Source of the DNA: Paenibacillus aceris
GTDB lineage: Bacteria; Bacillota; Bacilli; Paenibacillales; NBRC-103111
Length of the DNA: 64,000 bases
Assembly: GCF_017874035.1 (NCBI RefSeq)
Contig: NZ_JAGGKV010000005.1
Location: 372,001-436,000 of the forward strand
Reading direction: 5' to 3'
Below are positions 1 to 7,642 of this stretch, one piece after another. A model generated the notes under the pieces. That model made no database searches. It saw only the letters and a list, made by a program, of their open reading frames with translations, and was not told the DNA's origin. Position numbers and translations under genes: made by a program. Position 1 is the first letter of the stretch; each line of letters starts with the position of its first letter.

Positions 1-320
1 ATTTAGAAGAAAAAGGTTAAATAAGTGCCTGCAGTTCCCTTCTAAACCCCGAAATCCTGCTTTTCGCTTAAATAAAGGAATGGAGTTCCCTCAGTAAGGG
101 CGGAGCATCTATCGTTTCACCTCTTAGCCAACCCTCCGATTGAAACCAACGTAATTAAACTGCCTTTTCACATCATTCCCGACGTAGATGGGGTAAGCAT
201 ACTTTTTCGCTAAGCTTTTCGTTCAAAAAGAAAATCTACCCAATGCATTTCAGAAGTTATCATTTCCCAGGAAATTTCGAACCGTGTAACATGGCTTGTT
301 TGTCTATATGATAGAGATAT

Positions 321-376
321 TTGTAAAACAATAATAATATAGTTATAATCGTTAATTATATATTGTAAAACGATAA
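321..376 (+). promoter_or_regulatory. Promoter with two direct repeats, candidate autoregulatory site
   Basis: A sigma-A-like promoter is visible: -35 TTGTAA at 321-326, a 17-nt spacer and -10 TATAAT at 344-349. The direct repeat TTGTAAAACRATAA occurs twice, at 321-334 (covering the -35) and at 363-376 (just after the expected start of transcription). The placement fits an operator bound by the HTH protein encoded second in the operon; that link is an inference. Bases 1-320 show no convincing gene. Confidence 0.5.
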
Positions 377-424
377 AAAACGGTTTAAAATCGAATTAAG
401 ACTAAATATGTGAGGTGTTTTTTT

Positions 425-907
425 ATGAAACGAGGAACAACACTCTTTTTAAAGATAGCTGTTATTCTTATTGGCATCCCAGTTCTTGCTTTGTGCCTAT
501 TTTTGGTGCCTGAGATAGGGAAATTTGCGGCCAAATTGTATCCGGATATTGCTTATATCAAATATCTTGTTTTCATTGACTTATATGCAACGGCGATCCC
601 TTTCTATTTTGCTTTGTATCAAGCTTTTAAACTGTTAAGATATATTGACAAGAATCAAGCTTTCTCGGAATTATCTGTACGAGCATTAAAAAGTATAACA
701 TACTGTGCAATTACAATCAGTTGCCTATATGTGGTGGGCATGCCACTTTTTTATCTCATTGCGGAGAAAGACGATGCGCCAGGAATTATCGTTATCGGAC
801 TGGTCTTGATTTTTGCCTCCATGGTGATTGCCGTTTTTGCCGCTGTTCTTCAAAGGCTTTTAAAAGAGGCTATTGATATAAAATCAGAAAATGACTTAAT
901 AGTCTGA
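425..907 (+). CDS. DUF2975 family membrane protein
   Basis: A 160-residue membrane protein of the DUF2975 type. Four hydrophobic segments are visible at about residues 6-27, 42-64, 88-112 and 118-143, with a short charged tail. Reading could begin at an in-frame GTG at 410, but ATG 425 is preferred because GAGGTG lies 7-8 nt before it. The next gene encodes a small Cro/C1-type HTH protein and starts 11 nt downstream. DUF2975 plus small HTH pairs are common in Firmicutes, where the HTH protein is presumed to regulate the pair. The biochemical role of DUF2975 is not known. The gene is AT-rich compared with the oxidoreductase that follows. Confidence 0.75.
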   Translation: MKRGTTLFLKIAVILIGIPVLALCLFLVPEIGKFAAKLYPDIAYIKYLVFIDLYATAIPFYFALYQAFKLLRYIDKNQAFSELSVRALKSITYCAITISCLYVVGMPLFYLIAEKDDAPGIIVIGLVLIFASMVIAVFAAVLQRLLKEAIDIKSENDLIV

Positions 908-917
908 GGTGAATGAC

Positions 918-1139
918 ATGGCGATTATCATTAATATAGATGTGATGTTGGCTAAAAGGAAAATGAGTGTAACTGAACTTTCGGAGAGGGTTGGAATCAC
1001 CATGGCTAACCTTTCTATATTAAAAAATGGCAAGGCAAAGGCAATTAGGTTTTCAACTTTAGAAGCAATTTGCAAAGCATTGGAATGCCAACCTGGAGAT
1101 ATTTTAGAATACAAAAGTGATGAGAACGCGCAAGGTTGA
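918..1139 (+). CDS. Small Cro/C1-type helix-turn-helix regulator
   Basis: A 73-residue single-domain HTH protein of the Xre/YozG type. The first helix follows IDVMLAKRKMSVTELSERVG, then the recognition segment ITMANLSILKNGKAKAIRF, and the end is the usual LEAICKALECQPGDILEY. ATG 918 is preferred over GTG 909 because GAGGTG sits 6 nt upstream. It is co-transcribed with the DUF2975 gene. The repeated TTGTAAAACRATAA sites at the operon promoter are plausible binding sites, but this is inferred from position only. Confidence 0.8.
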   Translation: MAIIINIDVMLAKRKMSVTELSERVGITMANLSILKNGKAKAIRFSTLEAICKALECQPGDILEYKSDENAQG

Positions 1140-1251
1140 ATGACATGATATAAAGTTTGGTATGAACGGAGAACGAAGTGGAGGGGGGTGCTTAAGCGGC
1201 AGCTCCTTTTTTTTATTCAGAGGGATACAGATGCAGTTCGCCGTTAGGGTG

Positions 1252-1293
1252 AAAAAAATGCCCGAGCCAAGGTTTTGTACCTTGGCTCGGGCA
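1252..1293 (-). terminator. Rho-independent terminator of the LLM oxidoreductase gene
   Basis: Perfect 14-bp stem: TGCCCGAGCCAAGG at 1259-1272 and CCTTGGCTCGGGCA at 1280-1293, with a 7-nt loop. On the minus strand it is followed by seven T (complement of 1252-1258), so it serves the leftward gene ending at 1386. Confidence 0.9.
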
Positions 1294-1385
1294 AATTGCA
1301 GCGTGATGACCCGCATTGCCGGCAGGCCCCAACACACTACGAACACTTCATGAATGTCGATGCAAATCGGCATTCTAAGCCAAAC

Positions 1386-2450
1386 TCACCCCTGCGCGGC
1401 CCCGCGAGCAAGTTCCTTGCGGACGATCGGAGCGACCTTAGTGCCGAGCAGTTCGATGGTGCGCAGCAATTCACGGTGTGGCAACGTGCTGACGTCCACG
1501 TGGAGGAGGAAGCGCGTTAGGCCCAGGTTCTTGCGCAGCAGCACGATCTTCTCCGCGACATACTCGGGATCTCCGACGTAGAGCGCTCCGCGAAGGCTGC
1601 GGGCGGCGTCGAACGAGTCGCGGGTGTATGGCGGCCAGCCGCGCTCGCGACCAATGGTGTTCATCTGGGCTGCCGTCGATGGGTAGAACAAATCGGCAGC
1701 CTTCTCGGTCGTATCCGAGATGAAGCCGTGCGAATGCGTAGCGATCTGCAGCTTGCTTACGTCGTGCCCGGCCTTCGCGGCCGCTTCTTTGTAGAGGTTG
1801 ACTAGAGGAGCGAACCTCTCAGGCATGCCGCCGATGATTGCAAAGACGACCGGCAATCCCAGCATCCCGGCACGAATGGCGGAATCCGGATTACCGCCGG
1901 TTCCGATCCATACAGGCAACGGCTCTTGGACGGATCGCGGATAGACGCCAAGGTTGTCGATGGCGGGGCGATGGCCGCCGCGCCAGCTTACTTTCTCCGA
2001 TTCACGGATCGCGAGCAGGAGCTCCAGCTTCTCATCGAATAGACTGTCGTAGTGATTCAAGTCGTATCCGAACAACGGGAAAGATTCGATAAACGAGCCG
2101 CGGCCCGCCATAATTTCCGCCCGTCCGTTGGAAAGGCCGTCCAAGGTGGAGAAAGCTTGGTACACTCGGACCGGATCGTCCGATGACAACACGGTCACCG
2201 CGCTTGAGAGCCGGATTCGTTTGGTCGTGGAAGCGGCAGCGGCGAGAATAACGGCTGGTGCCGAGCTTGCGTAATCCGCGCGATGATGTTCGCCGATCGC
2301 ATAGACGTCCAGACCGACTTGCTCGGCCAGATTAATCTCCTCTACCGCTTGTCGGAGCCGTTCGGCGTGCGTGACGCCGCCGGCTCGCGGAGCAGCCTCG
2401 AGGAATGTGCTTATTCCTATTTCAATTGAAGAAGTCGTAAGATCGGACAT
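1386..2450 (-). CDS. LLM class flavin-dependent oxidoreductase
   Basis: A 354-residue luciferase-like monooxygenase (TIM-barrel, FMN/F420-type family). Family landmarks are the opening strand EIGISTFLE, VYAIGEHHRADYASSAPAVILAAAA, the segment IRLSSAVTVLSSDDPVRVYQAFSTLDGLSNGRAEIMAGRGSF, and the PVWIGTGG strand. The physiological substrate cannot be read from sequence; members oxidise varied small molecules with reduced flavin. The start at MSDLTTSS is chosen because AAGGGAGAG precedes it; a longer frame extends 20 codons upstream without a ribosome site. The GC content is visibly higher than in the flanking genes, which may reflect transfer. It is monocistronic, with its own promoter and terminator. 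Confidence 0.85.
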   Translation of the reverse strand: MSDLTTSSIEIGISTFLEAAPRAGGVTHAERLRQAVEEINLAEQVGLDVYAIGEHHRADYASSAPAVILAAAASTTKRIRLSSAVTVLSSDDPVRVYQAFSTLDGLSNGRAEIMAGRGSFIESFPLFGYDLNHYDSLFDEKLELLLAIRESEKVSWRGGHRPAIDNLGVYPRSVQEPLPVWIGTGGNPDSAIRAGMLGLPVVFAIIGGMPERFAPLVNLYKEAAAKAGHDVSKLQIATHSHGFISDTTEKAADLFYPSTAAQMNTIGRERGWPPYTRDSFDAARSLRGALYVGDPEYVAEKIVLLRKNLGLTRFLLHVDVSTLPHRELLRTIELLGTKVAPIVRKELARGAAQG

Positions 2451-2478
2451 AATGATTCTCTCCCTTCTAGATGTCTTC

Positions 2479-2520
2479 ATTATACTATATAATTTAATGT
2501 AACTCAACAAAAGTAAGTTA
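2479..2520 (-). promoter_or_regulatory. Promoter and candidate operator of the LLM oxidoreductase
   Basis: On the minus strand, -35 TTGAGT (2502-2507) and -10 TATAAT (2479-2484) are separated by 17 nt. The -35 lies inside an imperfect inverted repeat, TAACT (2500-2504) and AGTTA (2516-2520), which could bind a repressor. The regulator is not identified. Confidence 0.6.
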
Positions 2521-2602
2521 ATGAAATGCAGCCACTCGACAGCTGCAGTGTTGGTAAATCAAGCCATCGTCTCAGCTTTCCGGTGAAAATTACACGCAAA
2601 GT

Positions 2603-3040
2603 TTATTTCACGATGATCTCGACTCTGGTTCCATCAGGGTATTTTTCCAGTTGGTGGGAGATCCATGACCCAGCGCCGCGGTTATCAGATGGCGTGACGT
2701 ACATAATATCAGCACCGGAGCCACCCTCTGCGCACATGGCCATTGGCCACTCATCGCGGTCATAGCCCTTCTTGGTTGGGACACCTTTAAGTGATAAATC
2801 TCGGTTATGGTCTGCCTGAGCCCTATCGATCGTACAAATAGGTGATTCTCCGTGCTCAATTGCGGACTTAATGTGAATTCCTGTTTCCGGATAACGATCC
2901 TTTGGGAATACGAGTGTTACAATGGAGTCGTTTTGAACGGATGTTTTGCTCTCGAAAATTCCCGATTGAATCGAAAATACGGTTGCGGCAACCAGTAACA
3001 CTAAAATGAATAGCCATAACGATTTCTTAATTGATTTCAT
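2603..3040 (-). CDS. nucB: Secreted NucA/NucB-type DNA nuclease
   Basis: A 145-residue protein with an N-terminal hydrophobic segment (about residues 7-27), then a NucB-type deoxyribonuclease domain. Diagnostic features are [17 protein letters not shown], the ICTIDR..AD.NR segment, [17 protein letters not shown] and a C-terminal SWISHQL..YPDGTRV. In this family the DRDEWP region carries catalytic acidic residues and the enzyme degrades extracellular DNA during sporulation or biofilm turnover. The start is odd: GGAGG directly abuts the ATG with no spacer, and no better in-frame start exists upstream because a TGA follows seven codons back. Translation may be weak or may use a non-standard start. 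Confidence 0.85.
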   Translation of the reverse strand: MKSIKKSLWLFILVLLVAATVFSIQSGIFESKTSVQNDSIVTLVFPKDRYPETGIHIKSAIEHGESPICTIDRAQADHNRDLSLKGVPTKKGYDRDEWPMAMCAEGGSGADIMYVTPSDNRGAGSWISHQLEKYPDGTRVEIIVK

Positions 3041-3099
3041 CCTCCAGTTCTGCGCAAGTCATGGATACTATTATAAAAAAGTTTATCTTAGATGTCTTC

Positions 3100-3118
3100 T
3101 TATTCCCCAGGGGAATAA
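3100..3118. promoter_or_regulatory. Perfect 19-bp palindrome upstream of the NucB-like gene
   Basis: TTATTCCCC at 3100-3108, a central A, and GGGGAATAA at 3110-3118 form a perfect palindrome with 9-bp arms. It lies about 60 bp upstream of the nuclease start and just upstream of a TATAAT on the minus strand. An operator is likely; no T-run follows, so it is not a terminator. Confidence 0.5.
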
Positions 3119-3175
3119 TATCAACTGTTGATACACATAGCTAACTGACAAATTTATTTGGCGTTTAAAAATGCG

Positions 3176-3228
3176 TTGACACGACACCGAAAGGTGTCTT
3201 ATTATTGAATTGTCACCAAATGGTGTCC
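3176..3228 (+). promoter_or_regulatory. Promoter with two ACACC-N4-GGTGT-like operators
   Basis: -35 TTGACA at 3176-3181 and -10 TATTAT at 3200-3205 (18-nt spacer). The spacer holds the inverted repeat GACACC-GAAA-GGTGTC (3183-3198). A second, near-identical copy, GTCACC-AAAT-GGTGTC (3212-3227), lies 29 bp further on, over the expected transcription start. This is the layout of a promoter repressed by the ArsR-family protein encoded next. Confidence 0.7.
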
Positions 3229-3265
3229 AATCAAGTAATCAGCCTAATACTTAGGAGAGGGTGTT

Positions 3266-3595
3266 GTGAGCGAAAACAACCAGTTGCGGGATGTGTTTGA
3301 CGCGATTGCAGATCCAACTAGGCGCCAACTGATTCGTCTTTTAGCAGAGGCAGAGGATCTACCGCTTCATGAATTAACGGCACAGTTTCAAATGGGCCGT
3401 ACAGCGGTATCCAAGCATTTGACAATCCTTAAAGAAGCCGGACTGGTACTTGACCGAAAAGTAGGCAGAGAAACGCGATACAGGCTAAACGCCTCCCCGC
3501 TCAGAGAAATTCAAGATTGGGTGGCTTTTTACGGCAAGTTTTGGAGGGCGAATATGTTGCGCTTGAACCAACTATTAAAGGAGGAAGAAGAATGA
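3266..3595 (+). CDS. ArsR-family (SdpR/SoxR-like) repressor
   Basis: A 109-residue winged-helix regulator: DVFDAIADPTRRQLIRLLAE, the recognition helix segment FQMGRTAVSKHLTILKEAGLVLDRKVGRETRYRL, and a C-terminal aromatic segment. No metal-binding ELCVCDL-type motif is present, which fits the non-metal subgroup that is normally paired with an SRPBCC/AHSA1 protein. The start is GTG after GGAGAGGG. The stop overlaps the start of the next gene by ATGA, implying translational coupling. It probably represses its own operon through the two inverted repeats at the promoter. Confidence 0.85.
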   Translation: MSENNQLRDVFDAIADPTRRQLIRLLAEAEDLPLHELTAQFQMGRTAVSKHLTILKEAGLVLDRKVGRETRYRLNASPLREIQDWVAFYGKFWRANMLRLNQLLKEEEE

Positions 3596-4014
3596 GTTTA
3601 ACATTATCTTTGGATTTTCAGTACACGACATCGATCGAGAAGCTTTGGTCCGCCTTAACGGATTCCAACAAGCTTGCCAAGTGGGTGGTCAACATCCACA
3701 ACGGTCAGGCGATGGAAAATGACTTTAAGCCCGTCGTTGGACACCAATTTCAGTTCCGCACGCAGCCGACCGAATGGTGGGATGGCGTTATTGACGGTGA
3801 AGTGCTTATCGTGGATGCACCGAACCGGGTGTCCTATTCTTGGGCCAGTGGAGGGGAAAAGCACACGGTTACCTGGACGCTGCAGGATTTAGGGGATGGA
3901 AAGGTTAACCTTCATCTCGAACAAATCGGATTCTCCAATGTTCAAGGACTCGAAGGCGCTAAGTATGGCTGGAGCAAATGGTGCGGCGAACTTGAAAAGG
4001 TGTTGGAACAATAA
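3592..4014 (+). CDS. SRPBCC (AHSA1-like) ligand-binding protein
   Basis: A 140-residue START/AHSA1-fold protein. Family features are the opening LDFQYTTSIEKLWSALTDSNKLAKWV, the central FRTQPTEWWDGVIDGEVLIVDAPNRVSYSW, and the C-terminal helix GWSKWCGELEKVLEQ. Such proteins bind hydrophobic small molecules in a deep cavity; the ligand here is unknown. The start is ATG 3592, placed by GGAGG upstream and by the 4-bp overlap with the ArsR stop; a longer open frame upstream overlaps the ArsR gene and is not used. The pairing suggests that the ArsR regulator controls this gene. Confidence 0.85.
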   Translation: MSLTLSLDFQYTTSIEKLWSALTDSNKLAKWVVNIHNGQAMENDFKPVVGHQFQFRTQPTEWWDGVIDGEVLIVDAPNRVSYSWASGGEKHTVTWTLQDLGDGKVNLHLEQIGFSNVQGLEGAKYGWSKWCGELEKVLEQ

Positions 4015-4080
4015 ACACCCTAAAACATCACCTTCCTAAGTGCTAAATATGGGTACGATATTTGAACACGGCTTAACCCG

Positions 4081-4129
4081 AATCAACATAAACCGGCTGC
4101 AAACTACATGCAGCCGGTTTATATTGATT
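4081..4129. terminator. Long hairpin after the ArsR/SRPBCC operon
   Basis: A 20-bp stem with a single mismatch, 4081-4100 paired with 4110-4129; the core is AAACCGGCTGC / GCAGCCGGTTT. There is no long T-run, but its strength and position 67 bp after the stop suggest a terminator or 3'-end barrier. Confidence 0.6.
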
Positions 4130-4284
4130 CGGATAACGTGACAAGATTTGAGAAAGCTATCGCATCAACTCCCTGGTTAAACCAACAAAAGCAGCAAGTT
4201 GCGGCAGCCCGGCTTTATCAATGCACGATGAATGGTACAATGTGAATAGAAGTAGAAATTAACACGACAGGAAGGATGTTATTC

Positions 4285-6540
4285 ATGAGCGAATCCAATC
4301 AGGAGTATATCGTAATCTCGGCTGCGAGGGAAAACAATCTCAAGAACGTATCCTTGCGCATTCCCAAGCGGAAGATCACGATCTTCACCGGTGTATCCGG
4401 ATCAGGCAAGTCATCGATCGTCTTCGATACCATCGCCGCCGAATCCCAGCGTCTGCTGAACGAAAACTTCAGCATGTTCGTCCGCAACTTTCTGCCGCGT
4501 TTTCCGCAACCGGATGCAGACGCGATAGAGAACCTGAGCATGGCTGTTATTGTGGATCAGAAGCGGCTTGGCGGCGGTTCCCATTCCACGATGGGCACGA
4601 TTACCGATATCTCTCCCATTCTCCGTCTTCTCTTTTCCCGAGCGGGCCAGCCCTATGTTGGACAAGCAAACATGTTCTCGTTTAACGACCCGCAAGGCAT
4701 GTGTCCTGAGTGCAACGGGATCGGTCGCAGGCTTGGCATCGATATGAGCAAGGCGCTGGACAAGTCAAAGTCGTTGAATGAAGGGGCAATCATGCTGCCG
4801 GGTTATACGGTGAACAGCATGGATTGGTCGATGCTTGTGCAGTCAGGGTCCTTCGATCCCGACAAGAAGCTGAACGATTATTCGGATGAGGAGCTGGAGC
4901 AACTGCTGTATGGCAAGGCGAGGAAAGTAGAGATGCAGTTCGCCGGGAAGGCAGTGAATATTACAGTAGAAGGCATCATCGAGAAGTTCACCAACAAGTA
5001 CATCAAACAGGATGTGAAGACCAAGTCCGAGCGCACACAACAAGCTGTTGCGCCATACATCACTGAGGGTCCCTGCTCCAGCTGCCGAGGCGCGAGACTC
5101 AGTCAGGCTGCGCTTGGCTGCAGGATCAATGGACTCAATATTGCAGAGCTATCCTCCATGGAGGTCGGACAGCTCATCCGCGTCATTCGGGAGATTGACG
5201 ACCCGATCGCCGCGCCGGTCGTCAAATCGCTGACGGAGCGGCTGCAGCATCTTGTTGATATCGGACTTGACTACTTAACGCTGGACCGTGAGACGGATAC
5301 ATTGTCCGGCGGCGAGTCACAGCGCGTCAAAATGGTGAAGCACCTGAGCGGCAGTCTGGTCGATGTCACTTACATCTTCGATGAGCCCAGCGTTGGCTTG
5401 CACCTCCGTGATGTACACCGGTTAAATGGATTGCTTCAGAAGCTGCGCGACAAGGGCAATACCGTGATTGTCGTCGAGCATGATCCCGATGTGATCAAGT
5501 TGGCGGATCATATCGTCGACGTCGGGCCTCACGCCGGCAGCCGCGGCGGTACCATCGTGTATGAAGGAAGCTTCCAAGGCTTGCTGGGGTCAGGTACACT
5601 GACAGGCACTCATATGAAGCGGCCGCTCCAACTGAAGCAAGATTGCAGGCAGCCATCCGGCAAGCTGCCCATCAAGGATGCCCAGCTTCACAACCTTCAG
5701 AACGTGAGTGTAGATATTCCAACCGGAGTGCTGACAGTAGTGACGGGTGTCGCCGGTTCGGGCAAGAGTACGTTGATTAACGAAGTGTTCCTCAGCCAGC
5801 ATCCCGATGCGATCGTCATCGACCAATCGGCGGTAGGCGTCTCAACACGCTCGAATCCCGCGACCTACACGGGCATTATGGATGATGTGCGCAAGGCGTT
5901 TGCTGCCGCAAACAAGGTGAACCAAGGCTTGTTCAGCTTCAACTCCAAGGGGGCTTGCGAGAACTGCCAAGGGCTGGGTGTGGTGTATACCGACCTTGCA
6001 TTCCTCGACAGCGTGAAGCTGCCATGCGAAGTATGCGGAGGCAGACGGTTTAAAGAAGAGGTGCTTGCGTACAAGCTGAACGGCAAGTCAATTGCAGAAG
6101 TGCTGGAGATGACTGTGGAGCAAGCCTTGGAATTTTTTCAGCTAAAAGAGGTTATGCGCAAGCTTCAGGCGATGAGTGATGTGGGGCTGAACTATATTAC
6201 ACTTGGCCAGCCGCTCAGCACGCTTTCTGGCGGAGAATGCCAGCGCATCAAACTGGCAAGTGAGCTGCATAAGAAGGGCAGCATCTATGTGATGGACGAG
6301 CCGACGACCGGCCTACATATGTCAGATATCGGTCACCTTCTGGAGATCATGAACCGCCTCGTGGATGCCGGCAATACGGTGATCGTCATTGAGCACAACC
6401 TCGATGTGATCAGCCAAGCGGATTGGATCATCGATATGGGACCGGATGGAGGCAGCAAGGGCGGCCAAGTGGTGTTCGAGGGCACGCCTCCGCAGATTGT
6501 CCATGCGGAGCAGTCGATCACGGGAAGATACTTGAAGTAA
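4285..6540 (+). CDS. Short UvrA-like ABC ATPase (drug-resistance/UvrA2 type)
   Basis: A 751-residue tandem ABC ATPase of the UvrA family, shorter than repair UvrA (about 950). Nucleotide-binding motifs are complete: Walker A GVSGSGKSS (36-44) and GVAGSGKST (about 488), signatures LSGGESQR (about 340) and LSGGECQR (about 646), Walker B YIFDEPS and YVMDEPT. Zinc-type CxxC pairs are present (CPECNG, CSSCRG, CENCQG, CEVCGG). The UvrB-binding insertion typical of repair UvrA appears reduced. Short relatives such as DrrC protect against DNA-intercalating drugs, so self-resistance or DNA-damage tolerance is likely, but unproven. ATG 4285 is preferred to ATG 4276 because AGGAAGGA lies at the right distance. 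Confidence 0.85.
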   Translation: MSESNQEYIVISAARENNLKNVSLRIPKRKITIFTGVSGSGKSSIVFDTIAAESQRLLNENFSMFVRNFLPRFPQPDADAIENLSMAVIVDQKRLGGGSHSTMGTITDISPILRLLFSRAGQPYVGQANMFSFNDPQGMCPECNGIGRRLGIDMSKALDKSKSLNEGAIMLPGYTVNSMDWSMLVQSGSFDPDKKLNDYSDEELEQLLYGKARKVEMQFAGKAVNITVEGIIEKFTNKYIKQDVKTKSERTQQAVAPYITEGPCSSCRGARLSQAALGCRINGLNIAELSSMEVGQLIRVIREIDDPIAAPVVKSLTERLQHLVDIGLDYLTLDRETDTLSGGESQRVKMVKHLSGSLVDVTYIFDEPSVGLHLRDVHRLNGLLQKLRDKGNTVIVVEHDPDVIKLADHIVDVGPHAGSRGGTIVYEGSFQGLLGSGTLTGTHMKRPLQLKQDCRQPSGKLPIKDAQLHNLQNVSVDIPTGVLTVVTGVAGSGKSTLINEVFLSQHPDAIVIDQSAVGVSTRSNPATYTGIMDDVRKAFAAANKVNQGLFSFNSKGACENCQGLGVVYTDLAFLDSVKLPCEVCGGRRFKEEVLAYKLNGKSIAEVLEMTVEQALEFFQLKEVMRKLQAMSDVGLNYITLGQPLSTLSGGECQRIKLASELHKKGSIYVMDEPTTGLHMSDIGHLLEIMNRLVDAGNTVIVIEHNLDVISQADWIIDMGPDGGSKGGQVVFEGTPPQIVHAEQSITGRYLK

Positions 6541-6605
6541 TATCGACATAAGTAGTATATAGGATTCGTATATTCTAAGTATGACAAGGAAGTATGTTCA
6601 ATCAG

Positions 6606-6632
6606 GGCTGCCAGCAGAATCGGCAGCCTTTT
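6606..6632 (+). terminator. Terminator after the UvrA-like gene
   Basis: GGCTGCC (6606-6612), 9-nt loop, GGCAGCC (6622-6628), then TTTT. It is modest, and similar in sequence to the hairpin at 11465-11491. Confidence 0.65.
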
Positions 6633-6674
6633 GGATCTGCATAAAACCCTATTTTGGTCAAAAGGGGTAGAGCT

Positions 6675-7208
6675 ATGCATAAGCATTCAAATTTTAAAAG
6701 CGTACCTTTAGGCACCCGCTTAATCGCCTTTTTATGGGATTATGTTATCATCGCGGGCTATATAATTTTATTAATTGGCGTATCTTTCCTTTTACGACCT
6801 TTGTTGACTCCACTGTTTACGACAAATCCTTTGTTGGCGGAGATCAATGGATTTCTATTCATTACGCTGCCTGTATATCTTTATTTTGCCATATGTGAGG
6901 GATCGAAATGGCATGCGACATGGGGGAAACGAAAAATGGGGGTTGTGGTGTCAGGTATTAACGGCAAGTCAATCGGACTCGGATCCTCACTATTGCGTTC
7001 TGCTCTTAAATTTGTACCTTGGGAGCTATCCCATTTCACCATATGGCACATGGTCATTCCTTCTAAATACCCAAATTCATTCATTTTTGCACTATTAGCG
7101 ACGGTCTACGGTCTGGTACTCATCTACTTGATAAGTCCATTATGGAACAAAAATAAACAAACGCTATATGACTTTATTGCGGGGACTGTTATAAGGTACA
7201 AGGATTAG
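6675..7208 (+). CDS. RDD family membrane protein
   Basis: A 177-residue membrane protein with the RDD signature. The N-terminal Arg and Asp lie in LGTRLIAFLWDYVII, and the last Asp in the C-terminal QTLYDFIAGTVI motif. Hydrophobic spans lie at about residues 17-40, 52-71 and 128-150, plus a weaker one near 100. Many RDD proteins are of unknown function; some act as cation antiporters. The start ATG 6675 follows AAAGGGG. The central GSKWHATWGKRKMGVVV segment matches the usual RDD T.GK...G/K..V loop. Confidence 0.8.
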   Translation: MHKHSNFKSVPLGTRLIAFLWDYVIIAGYIILLIGVSFLLRPLLTPLFTTNPLLAEINGFLFITLPVYLYFAICEGSKWHATWGKRKMGVVVSGINGKSIGLGSSLLRSALKFVPWELSHFTIWHMVIPSKYPNSFIFALLATVYGLVLIYLISPLWNKNKQTLYDFIAGTVIRYKD

Positions 7209-7364
7209 GAAAAGTGCAACAACGATATCCAATGTTACTACAATGGAAAAAACTGTAGATATAGAGCTTCTTTAGCTGTGAATGCTGAAAACTGTGGAGT
7301 AATAAATAAACAGTTGTGATTTTTTTTCTTTCAAGACCAAGTTTTTTTGTGAGAGGAGTCAGTT

Positions 7365-7544
7365 ATGGATGTGTTAGTTGGATTCTTAATTTTAGGTGCA
7401 TTGTTTGGAATATTTGTTGCTATTCAAAAGCTTAACTCAAACATCATTACTCAAATTGATCAAAACGAAAAGATTATTGAATTAATGAAAGAGAGAATGC
7501 ATAGGGAGATTAGGGATGGAAACAACCACAACATTCAGGATTAA
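7365..7544 (+). CDS. Small single-pass membrane protein
   Basis: A 59-residue gene: an N-terminal hydrophobic helix (residues 2-20, VLVGFLILGALFGIFVAI), then an amphipathic and charged stretch with heptad-like spacing (NIITQIDQNEKIIELMKERM), ending in a polar tail. AGGAG is placed 6 nt before the ATG and a terminator follows at 7603. I do not recognise the family. The clear ribosome site, membrane helix and following terminator argue that it is real. Confidence 0.6.
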   Translation: MDVLVGFLILGALFGIFVAIQKLNSNIITQIDQNEKIIELMKERMHREIRDGNNHNIQD

Positions 7545-7602
7545 GTTTATAAAAACATAGGACATAACGTAACGTGTGTTATTACTTTTTAAGCCAACAG
7601 CG

Positions 7603-7633
7603 AAAAAGCAGCCGATCATGGCTGCTTTTTTTT
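7603..7633. terminator. Bidirectional terminator
   Basis: AAAAAGCAGCC (7603-7613), loop GATCAT, GGCTGCTTTTT (7620-7630), with a T-run to 7633 and an A-run on the other side. It serves the small plus-strand gene and the convergent spoVB-like gene. Confidence 0.9.
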
Positions 7634-7642
7634 CAGCTTAAC

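Noticed and set aside
1104..1373. Minus-strand and plus-strand frames across the intergenic region 1104-1581
   Set aside because: They overlap the terminator hairpin at 1259-1293 and the end of the oxidoreductase gene, and show no ribosome sites or domain features.
7209..7364. Two similar AAAACTGT-containing stretches before the small membrane-protein gene
   Set aside because: The similarity is short and AT-rich, with no clear operator symmetry or promoter spacing; I could not distinguish it from chance.
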